NCBI GenBank assembly: GCA_022564385.1
Contig: JADFLN010000095.1
Location: 1-5,430 of the forward strand
Reading direction: 5' to 3'
DNA length: 5,430 nt
From: Nitrososphaerota archaeon
GTDB taxonomy: Archaea; Thermoproteota; Nitrososphaeria; Nitrososphaerales; Nitrosopumilaceae
Shown piece by piece: positions 1-4,526 of this stretch. Made by a program: the position numbers and the translations under genes. The notes under the pieces were generated by a model. That model saw nothing but the letters and a program-made list of their open reading frames with translations. It was not told where the DNA came from and did no database searches. The stretch's first letter is position 1, and every line of letters begins with the position of its first letter.

Positions 1-21
1 TAAAAATGAATCATCTTTCAT
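1..21 (-). CDS. Possible 5' end of a next gene, cut by the left edge
   Basis: Nine bases after the TAA of the TPR gene, an ATG at 21-19 opens a frame that reads MKDDSFL and stays open to the edge of the window. The short spacing and same strand fit a fourth gene of the reductase-lyase-TPR operon. Seven codons are too few to identify a family, and an ATG followed by a short open frame can occur by chance, so this is only a candidate. Confidence 0.3.
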
Positions 22-30
22 ACCAAAGTT

Positions 31-585
31 TTAAAATAATTGTGATTTGACAATTGATGCATCTTTTAGACTAGAATCAATCGTTTGGGCTTTATAATAA
101 TAGTCTATTGCATCTTTGTAGTTACCCAAGTGACTATGAGAAATAGCTTTATTCATTAAAGCAGTAACATCATCTAGATCTATTTCAAGAGATTTTTCAT
201 AATATTCAAGTGCTTCTTGATGTCGATTTAGTTCATTTAGAGATAATCCCATACTGTTTAGAGCCCAAATATCCCTAGAATTTTTAGAAAGAATTTGTTT
301 GCACAGTTTTAGAACTTGTTCATATTGTTTCAAATTTTCGAGAGCATAAATCTTATTTTTGAGTGCATAAATATCTGAATTTTTTATTTCTAGAACTTTG
401 TCACAATAAACAATAGATTCTTCATATTTTTTCAAATATATTAGAGATAGGCAAATATTTTGGAGTGCAACCATATCATTGGGAATTTTTTCAAGTAAAT
501 TTTTACAATAATTGTACATATCATCATATTTTCCAGAATTAAACATCCTAGTTATTACATTTGTAGAATCAAGAAGATCAATCAT
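31..585 (-). CDS. Small tetratricopeptide-repeat (TPR) protein
   Basis: This 184-residue protein is almost entirely TPR. Four back-to-back 34-residue units are visible at residues 38-71, 72-105, 106-139 and 140-173, each with the A-L...L..Y.EAL.....L pattern and ending in an acidic or N/D-rich turn. Residues 4-37 look like a degenerate fifth unit. There is no signal peptide or membrane segment, so a cytoplasmic protein-protein scaffold is expected; the partner is unknown. The ATG overlaps the TGA of the upstream CitE-like gene (ATGA, 585-582), a classic sign of translational coupling, and no Shine-Dalgarno-like sequence precedes it. The context suggests co-expression with the reductase and lyase, but TPR proteins are common in such archaea and a functional link is inference. 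Confidence 0.9.
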   Translation of the reverse strand: MIDLLDSTNVITRMFNSGKYDDMYNYCKNLLEKIPNDMVALQNICLSLIYLKKYEESIVYCDKVLEIKNSDIYALKNKIYALENLKQYEQVLKLCKQILSKNSRDIWALNSMGLSLNELNRHQEALEYYEKSLEIDLDDVTALMNKAISHSHLGNYKDAIDYYYKAQTIDSSLKDASIVKSQLF

Positions 586-1442
586 GATTGTTTTACAAGT
601 TCAAGAAGTGCTTTTGCTTGCTTAAAATGTACTTCATCTATCATTTTTCCATCAACGGTTGTAGCACCCTTTCCTTTCTTTGTTGATTCAAGATAGACTT
701 TACAGACTTTGTTGGCCCACAAAATTTCACTTTTGTTTGGATGGAACAATTTGTGTACAACAGAAATTTGATCTGGATGTATGATACTTTTTCCAGAATA
801 TCCAAGACTTTTACCAATTTTGCAATCTTTTTCTAATCCTTTAGAGTCTTTAAGATCCTGCCAAATTGCATCTATTGCTACAATTCCAGCGGCATGTGCG
901 TCAATAGGGATTTTTGCTCTTGAATACTTTGCTCCTTCCGATTCTTTTGTATATTCAACTCCTAGATCATTTAACAGATCAAAAACACCAAAGACTACTG
1001 CAGAAACTCTTTTTCCAAAAGATGCAATGCTGAACATGTTAACTACTCCCTCTGCAGATTCAATGGAAGGAATTATTTGAATTGGTTTTAGTTTTCGTGT
1101 TTTTTCTAATCCAGATAAGATTTTTTCAATTTTTCTCATATCTTTAATATTATTTACTTTAGGAATAACAATTCCATCAATACCTTTTTGAACTATTTCT
1201 TTAAGATCAGAAGTAATTTCTTCAGATGCTGGAGAATTAGTACGAACAAAAATTGAAGATTCATATGATTTACGAGACTTTAATGCAGATTTGATTAGTT
1301 TTCTTGCATTCGTCTTTTCATTGTCTGGAACTGAATCTTCTAGGTCAAAACAAACAATGTCAACTTGTAGCTTTTTTGCTTTTTCAAGAAATCTTGAATT
1401 ATTTCCCGGAACAAAAATGAGGCTACGAAATAGCTGTGTCAT
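582..1442 (-). CDS. HpcH/HpaI aldolase / CitE-like acyl-CoA lyase family protein
   Basis: This 286-residue protein has the length and motif order of the CitE/malyl-CoA lyase TIM-barrel family. Visible motifs are RSLIFVPGN (6-14), FDLEDSV (32-38), VRTNS (66-70), IPKV (93-96), IESAEG (127-132), FGVFDLLNDLG (151-161), GKSIIHPDQ (217-225) and the C-terminal lid DGKMID (264-269). In the family, the Glu of IESAEG (E128) and the Asp of GVFDL (D155) bind Mg2+, R67 contacts the substrate carboxylate or oxaloacetate, and a lid Asp of the neighbouring subunit takes part in catalysis. All of these seem intact, so an active enzyme is likely. The reaction is probably cleavage or formation of a (S)-citramalyl-, malyl- or citryl-CoA-type bond, or hydrolysis of such a thioester; sequence alone does not decide. 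No citD or citF is beside it, which argues against a citrate lyase complex. It starts 7 bases after the reductase stop. Confidence 0.9.
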   Translation of the reverse strand: MTQLFRSLIFVPGNNSRFLEKAKKLQVDIVCFDLEDSVPDNEKTNARKLIKSALKSRKSYESSIFVRTNSPASEEITSDLKEIVQKGIDGIVIPKVNNIKDMRKIEKILSGLEKTRKLKPIQIIPSIESAEGVVNMFSIASFGKRVSAVVFGVFDLLNDLGVEYTKESEGAKYSRAKIPIDAHAAGIVAIDAIWQDLKDSKGLEKDCKIGKSLGYSGKSIIHPDQISVVHKLFHPNKSEILWANKVCKVYLESTKKGKGATTVDGKMIDEVHFKQAKALLELVKQS

Positions 1443-1449
1443 TAAATGA

Positions 1450-2526
1450 CTAAGCGCCCTCTGGCTTCAATAAGACTTTGCCAAAGAGACTTCCAGTTAA
1501 CATCTTTGTGTGGGCCTCTGCTGCTTGTTCAAAGGTATAGGTTGAATCAATTGTTGCTTTGATTTTACCTTGACCCATCCAGTAAAGACCTTGTTCAAGT
1601 TCAGCTTTTGTTCCTTGTGTTGAACCTAAGATATTAGTTCCTTTAAAGAAGACGTGTCTTAGATCAGTTTGGGCATTGTATCCAGTTGTTGCACCACATG
1701 AAACAAGAGTTGCACCATATTTGAGTAAGGTTAGTTGTTTATTCCAGTGTGTTTCACCAATATGATCAAAGGAGACATCAATTCCTGGTGCTTCACCTTT
1801 CTTCTTTGCAATTCCTTTTGTAATTGCCCTAACTTCTTTATGCCAATCTTCTTTTCTATGGTCTACTGCATAATCTGCTCCAAGTGCAAGACATTTGTCT
1901 AGTTTATCTGGACTTGCTGTTGCAATAACATCACAATTGTATAGTTTTGCAATTTGAATACCAAAGCTACCTACTCCAGAACCACCACCCATTATCAAGA
2001 CAGTTTGTCCTGGTGTAATTTTGGCTCTTCCAACTAACATGTGCCATGATGTCAGTAAAGTCATTGATGCAGCGGCTGCTTCATCATATGATAATCCTTC
2101 TGGAATTTTTGCCACATTAACTTCTGGTAGATGAGTTATTTCAGAAAAGGCTCCCCAATTTGGACCAGTCTGGAATCCCCAAATAGTTCTCTTAAGACAA
2201 TCAAATTCTCGACCATCAGTACACGCTTTACAAACTCTGCATGACATGTTAGAATGGGAAACTACTTTGTCTCCAACTTTAATATTTTTAACATCTTCAC
2301 CTACTGCGATTACGTCTCCTGCTGCATCAGAACCTGACACATGTGGTAATGGAACAGGTACTGGATTTCCCCTCATTCCCCAAATATCATTATAATTTAT
2401 TGAAGCAGATTTTACTGTGAAAACTACCTCATCTGCTTTTGGTTTTGGATCATCTATTTCCTGCACTTTGAGGATTTTAGCAAAATTATCATCTGGTGCA
2501 TATTCAGTGTATACAACGGCTTTCAT
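1450..2526 (-). CDS. Zinc-type MDR oxidoreductase, acryloyl/crotonyl-CoA reductase-like
   Basis: This 358-residue medium-chain dehydrogenase/reductase has an N-terminal GroES-like catalytic domain (about 1-140), a Rossmann domain (about 150-300) and the usual C-terminal return to the first domain. The nucleotide loop is GGGSGVG (180-186). The second strand ends in TASPDK (203-208) with no acidic residue, which favours NADPH over NADH. The structural zinc lobe is complete, with Cys 96, 99, 102 and 110 in C-x2-C-x2-C-x7-C spacing. The catalytic zinc ligands of alcohol dehydrogenases are missing: the Cys position reads NYND (44-47) and the GHE position reads HVSGSDAAG (62-70). That combination is typical of enoyl/acryloyl/crotonyl-CoA reductases and quinone oxidoreductases rather than true alcohol dehydrogenases. 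It is the first gene of the reductase-lyase-TPR unit and has its own TATA-like box upstream. The family call is firm; the substrate is inference. Confidence 0.9.
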   Translation of the reverse strand: MKAVVYTEYAPDDNFAKILKVQEIDDPKPKADEVVFTVKSASINYNDIWGMRGNPVPVPLPHVSGSDAAGDVIAVGEDVKNIKVGDKVVSHSNMSCRVCKACTDGREFDCLKRTIWGFQTGPNWGAFSEITHLPEVNVAKIPEGLSYDEAAAASMTLLTSWHMLVGRAKITPGQTVLIMGGGSGVGSFGIQIAKLYNCDVIATASPDKLDKCLALGADYAVDHRKEDWHKEVRAITKGIAKKKGEAPGIDVSFDHIGETHWNKQLTLLKYGATLVSCGATTGYNAQTDLRHVFFKGTNILGSTQGTKAELEQGLYWMGQGKIKATIDSTYTFEQAAEAHTKMLTGSLFGKVLLKPEGA

Positions 2527-2548
2527 GAATATGTCAATTTTTTTCCCA

Positions 2549-2560
2549 TAATTATATTTT
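2549..2560 (-). promoter_or_regulatory. Archaeal TATA box (box A) for the reductase-lyase-TPR operon
   Basis: The minus strand reads AAAATATAATTA here, centred about 28 bases upstream of the reductase ATG at 2526. In archaea, transcription starts roughly 22-27 bases after the TATA centre, which would place the RNA start at or just before the ATG. The transcript would then be leaderless or nearly so, in keeping with the lack of a Shine-Dalgarno sequence. It lies in the 41-base gap after PDCD5. Confidence 0.6.
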
Positions 2561-2567
2561 ATCAGGA

Positions 2568-2915
2568 TCAGATACGATTTATCTTAAAATCGTGTTTTGG
2601 TTGCTGAATAGAGAGTAATATTTGCTTTAGTTGATCATCAGTTATCTGACCAGAGATTTTTCTTTGAGTTGCCATTCCAATGAGATATTGTTCTACAAGA
2701 TTAGACAATTCTGGTTTTACCATTTTAATATTATTTAATCGTGATCTAGCTTCTGATGTAAGAATCTGTTTTAGAATCTGTTCTTTTTGTGCTGTAATTT
2801 CTGCCTCATTATGTGAATGTTCATGAGGTTCTGAACCATCATGGGAATGAGGTTCTGTTCCATCATTATGTAAATGTCCATGATCTTCTGATTCATCCGA
2901 ATTTGGAAAACTCAT
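2568..2915 (-). CDS. PDCD5 / TFAR19 family DNA-binding protein with His-rich N-terminal extension
   Basis: Residues 38-115 of this 115-residue protein are a recognisable PDCD5 domain: a helical bundle with ILTSEARSRLNNIKMVKPE (51-69), LVEQYLIGMA (73-82) and the hallmark KISGQITDDQLKQIL (86-100). Archaeal homologues are annotated as DNA-binding proteins; the eukaryotic one works with the CCT chaperonin and in apoptosis. The archaeal role is not settled. Residues 1-37 are unusual: acidic and rich in His (12, 14, 16, 23, 25, 31, 33, 35), with a tandem DGxEPHxH repeat at 18-25 and 26-33. Family members I know of usually have a charged helix there. The sequence looks like a metal-binding tail, but that is inference. 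The ATG is 7 bases after the eS19 stop, which fits an operon with eS19; that pairing is common in archaea. Confidence 0.92.
   Translation of the reverse strand: MSFPNSDESEDHGHLHNDGTEPHSHDGSEPHEHSHNEAEITAQKEQILKQILTSEARSRLNNIKMVKPELSNLVEQYLIGMATQRKISGQITDDQLKQILLSIQQPKHDFKINRI
2574..2593. repeat. Perfect 7-bp inverted repeat at the 3' end of the PDCD5 gene
   Basis: The plus strand reads ACGATTT (2574-2580), a 6-base loop, then AAATCGT (2587-2593). In RNA from the minus strand this would form a small hairpin over the last codons of PDCD5, ending 6 bases before its stop codon. No T-run follows on the minus strand, so it is not a standard terminator. With only 7 AT-rich pairs it may be a chance pairing. 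Confidence 0.35.
2817..2864 (-). repeat. Tandem 24-base repeat inside the PDCD5 His-rich region
   Basis: Units at 2841-2864 and 2817-2840 are each 24 bases and match at 19 positions. Each encodes an eight-residue DGxEPHxH unit (residues 18-25 and 26-33). The high nucleotide identity, not just amino-acid similarity, points to a fairly recent in-frame duplication rather than convergent composition. Confidence 0.8.
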
Positions 2916-2922
2916 TTTAAAT

Positions 2923-3375
2923 CTAAGCGTATATTTTCAATTTAGGATTTTCTATAATTAGTTCTTTAAGAATTTCTGTTGCTAGTCTATCAAGTTTTTG
3001 CATTCCTTGTTTGGAAATAACACGGCCTTTCTTCTCAATTTTTTCTACATAGCCGAGTTTTTCTAATCCGTGAATGGCATTACGAATAATTGCACCACTA
3101 GCATCTTTATGGTGAGCAGCTCCATATCCAGATGGTCTTCCACCACCATATTCATTTCTTAATTCATTTATTCCAATAGGACCATTAAGGTAAATTTTTC
3201 GCATCAATGATGCACATCTAGTATGCCACCATTCTCTATCTTGTGGTGGTTTATCTGCATGAGCTCCAGTTTTGACAAATGGTATCCATGAAGGTGCAGG
3301 AATATCTTCATTTTTTAGAATAGCTGCAAGTCTTTTTATCAATACATCTGGTGGTACATCGTGCACTTTTGCCAT
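2923..3375 (-). CDS. rps19e: Small-subunit ribosomal protein eS19 (S19e)
   Basis: At 150 residues it has the usual full length of archaeal S19e. Family landmarks run in order: VHDVPPDVLIKRLA (4-17), PSWIPFVKTGAHADKPP (28-44), the tryptophan pair in REWWHTRCASLMRKIY (48-63), GPIGINELRNEYGG (65-78), ASGAIIRNAIHGLEKLGYVE (92-111) and the closing KGRVISKQGMQKLD (115-128). eS19 is shared by archaea and eukaryotes and sits in the head of the 30S subunit, where it is needed for late small-subunit maturation. It has its own TATA-like box overlapping the stop of the upstream RNase P gene, and it is followed after 7 bases by PDCD5. Assignment is secure. Confidence 0.97.
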   Translation of the reverse strand: MAKVHDVPPDVLIKRLAAILKNEDIPAPSWIPFVKTGAHADKPPQDREWWHTRCASLMRKIYLNGPIGINELRNEYGGGRPSGYGAAHHKDASGAIIRNAIHGLEKLGYVEKIEKKGRVISKQGMQKLDRLATEILKELIIENPKLKIYA

Positions 3376-3381
3376 TAAGTG

Positions 3382-3387
3382 AAAAAA
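3382..3387 (-). terminator. T6 run downstream of the RNase P subunit gene
   Basis: The minus strand has six consecutive T between the rnp4 stop and the eS19 start. Archaeal RNA polymerase can terminate at such runs without a hairpin. It lies between the eS19 TATA box and the predicted eS19 RNA start, so it could end the rnp4 transcript without touching the eS19 message. In AT-rich DNA a T6 run is weak evidence by itself. Confidence 0.35.
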
Positions 3388-3398
3388 TTGAGAATCGT

Positions 3399-3408
3399 CT
3401 TATAAATC
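3399..3408 (-). promoter_or_regulatory. TATA box for eS19-PDCD5, overlapping the rnp4 stop codon
   Basis: The minus strand reads TTTATAA just after and overlapping the TGA of rnp4 (3409-3407), centred about 28 bases upstream of the eS19 ATG (3375). The spacing predicts a leaderless or very short-leader transcript, as for the reductase promoter at 2549-2560. Confidence 0.55.
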
Positions 3409-3709
3409 ATTGAGATATTATTTTACGATAAATATGCCCACAGAAGTAACAAGAAATTCTGATCGACTTGACAGATGCTCTTCCTAGACGAATTCTAGAA
3501 TTAATTCCAGGTACAATAAAGGACTTGCATTTTTTGCAAAAAACCATCCTTAAATCATAAGGCATTCGAATTTTATGTCTACTGCTTATTCGACGAGCAA
3601 GTAAAGCTTGACGTTGAGAAAGTTCAGGATTCATTTTTGCATTACTAATTGCATTTTCAATAAGAATTTCCATTCTCTCCATTGCAATTTTCCTAACTGC
3701 ACGTTTCAC
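3407..3709 (-). CDS. rnp4: Ribonuclease P protein component 4 (Rpp21/Rpr2 family)
   Basis: This 100-residue protein is of normal size for archaeal Rpp21. It has a basic helical N-terminal half (IAMERMEILIENAI, 8-21, then QRQALLARRISSRHKIRMP, 32-50) and a zinc ribbon with Cys 58, 61, 87 and 90, framing CKKCKSFIVPGINSRIRLG. Rpp21 pairs with Rpp29 on the RNase P RNA and helps it remove 5' leaders from pre-tRNAs. The start codon is GTG; the first ATG is at residue 10, but the basic residues before it resemble the start of family members, so GTG is preferred. It lies 51 bases downstream of tRNA-Gly, with a weak TATA-like box between them. Confidence 0.95.
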   Translation of the reverse strand: MKRAVRKIAMERMEILIENAISNAKMNPELSQRQALLARRISSRHKIRMPYDLRMVFCKKCKSFIVPGINSRIRLGRASVKSIRISCYFCGHIYRKIISQ

Positions 3710-3730
3710 AGTAATTTCTAAAAGTACACC

Positions 3731-3740
3731 TAAAAATTAG
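3731..3740 (-). promoter_or_regulatory. Weak TATA-like box for rnp4
   Basis: The minus strand reads CTAATTTTTA, centred about 26 bases before the GTG start. Position fits an archaeal box A for a leaderless message, but the sequence is a poor match and lies in AT-rich DNA. The T6 run after the tRNA makes a separate promoter here likely. Confidence 0.3.
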
Positions 3741-3754
3741 TTCTCATTATTATG

Positions 3755-3760
3755 AAAAAA
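3755..3760 (-). terminator. T6 terminator directly after tRNA-Gly
   Basis: Six T on the minus strand begin at the base after the discriminator A73. Oligo-T directly behind a tRNA is a common archaeal termination signal, and here it also shows that the 3' CCA is not encoded and must be added by the CCA enzyme. Confidence 0.55.
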
Positions 3761-3834
3761 TGCAGTCAGCGGGATTCGGACCCGCGTCACAGGGTTGGAA
3801 ACCCCGAATACTAACCAGGCTATACTATGACTGC
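3761..3834 (-). tRNA. tRNA-Gly (anticodon UCC), no intron
   Basis: The 74 bases fold into a full cloverleaf. The acceptor stem is GCAGTCA with TGACTGC and discriminator A73. The D stem is GTAT with GTAT (two G-U pairs) around a loop that keeps A14, G15, G18G19 and A21. The anticodon stem is CGGGG with CCCTG around loop TTTCCAA, giving anticodon TCC, which reads GGA and probably GGG. The T stem is GCGGG with CCCGC. The first two acceptor pairs, G1-C72 and C2-G71, are those expected of tRNA-Gly. The variable loop is 4 bases and there is no intron or encoded CCA. One oddity: the T loop is TCCGAAT, so position 55 is C rather than the near-universal U. It lies between nep1 and rnp4. Confidence 0.95.
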
Positions 3835-3856
3835 AACAGAATGCAAATTTTACTTC

Positions 3857-4525
3857 CTACATAAAAATGGTTTTTTCATACTCATAAAGAATTCTAGCAA
3901 CTACAACATGGCCTTCAAAGGATTCATTTCCAATTGAATTTAGGGTATCTATTCTGTTTTTAATTAAATCAGAAAAATTTCCTTTTTGGAATCCTCCAAT
4001 CACAATACATGTGTCATCCGATATCTCTGCTGCAATTTTTTCATATGAGCTTAGTGTACCTTTAGTTGAAAATCCAATTACTTTGGATGGATTAATTTCA
4101 TCTAACAACTCTAAAAATGTTTTTTCCTTAATCTCAAGTAATACATCATTATCTGTTGTGATTTTTTTTTCTTGATACAATTTTTCAATTAGACCTTCAA
4201 ATCTATGATATGATTTGGGTACATGGACATTTTGACCAAAGTACAATACTTTATCGTCAATTGTATGAACAAAAAACTTCATTTTATTTTGAAGATATAA
4301 TGGGATTGTAGTAGCTTCAAGTATTGAAAAGTGTACCAGATCTGGTCGTCCTCTTTTCATTTCATTTTTAATTCCTTTCATAGCTGCAAAATGCCAAGAA
4401 TTATCTAGTAAGATTTCTGATGTATGTTTTCCTAGTCTTCTTGCATGAGAAATAACTGACGGGTGATGTTTTAATTCAGATGGAACAAGTTCTAATGCTG
4501 ACTCAGATAAAATTAAGGAAACCAT
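3857..4525 (-). CDS. nep1: rRNA small-subunit pseudouridine N1-methyltransferase Nep1 (Emg1)
   Basis: This 222-residue protein is a SPOUT-class (alpha/beta-knot) methyltransferase of normal archaeal Nep1 length. Landmarks include the N-terminal LDNSWHFAAMK (40-50), RGRPDLVHFSILEA (58-71), which carries RNA-contacting Arg residues and an Asp conserved in the family, HTIDDKVLYFGQNVHVPKSYHRFEGLIEKL (87-116, in pieces), the knot-forming GGF loop in IGGFQKGNF (176-184), and the C-terminal VVVARILYEYE. Nep1 uses S-adenosylmethionine to methylate N1 of the hypermodified pseudouridine in helix 35 of 16S rRNA and also has a structural role in 30S assembly. Its ATG comes one base after the TAA of the preceding glycoside-hydrolase-like gene, so the two are probably co-transcribed. 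It is followed by tRNA-Gly, rnp4 and eS19, a fitting RNA and ribosome neighbourhood. Confidence 0.95.
   Translation of the reverse strand: MVSLILSESALELVPSELKHHPSVISHARRLGKHTSEILLDNSWHFAAMKGIKNEMKRGRPDLVHFSILEATTIPLYLQNKMKFFVHTIDDKVLYFGQNVHVPKSYHRFEGLIEKLYQEKKITTDNDVLLEIKEKTFLELLDEINPSKVIGFSTKGTLSSYEKIAAEISDDTCIVIGGFQKGNFSDLIKNRIDTLNSIGNESFEGHVVVARILYEYEKTIFM
3861..3868 (-). promoter_or_regulatory. Weak TATA-like box for tRNA-Gly, within the end of nep1
   Basis: The minus strand reads ATTTTTAT over the last codons of nep1, centred about 30 bases upstream of the tRNA 5' end. This would give a short leader for RNase P to remove. The match is modest, and co-transcription with nep1 is an alternative because no T-run separates the two. 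Confidence 0.3.
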
Positions 4526-4526
4526 T

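Noticed and set aside
781..1080. Open frame of 99 codons on the plus strand
   Set aside because: It lies wholly inside the CitE-like gene on the opposite strand, which has all its family motifs; this frame shows no recognisable domain.
582..1442. CitE subunit of a classical citrate lyase complex
   Set aside because: Genes for the CitF and CitD subunits are not beside it, and stand-alone CitE-like enzymes are widespread with other acyl-CoA substrates.
2817..2864. CRISPR-like or mobile-element repeat
   Set aside because: There are only two directly adjacent 24-base units without spacers, both coding and in frame; no terminal inverted repeats, transposase or integrase occur anywhere in the window.
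2802..2915. His-rich region as a separate small metallochaperone gene
   Set aside because: It is in frame with the PDCD5 domain with no stop between, and the only ATG with operon-like spacing is at its head, so it is an extension and not a separate gene.
3710..3760. Possible C/D-box guide RNA between tRNA-Gly and rnp4
   Set aside because: An AATGAGA stretch hints at a C box, but it does not match the RUGAUGA consensus, there is no paired D box at suitable spacing, and only 51 bases are free.
3761..3834. tRNA intron, common in archaeal tRNA genes
   Set aside because: The anticodon loop is a normal seven bases and all stems close without removing any sequence.
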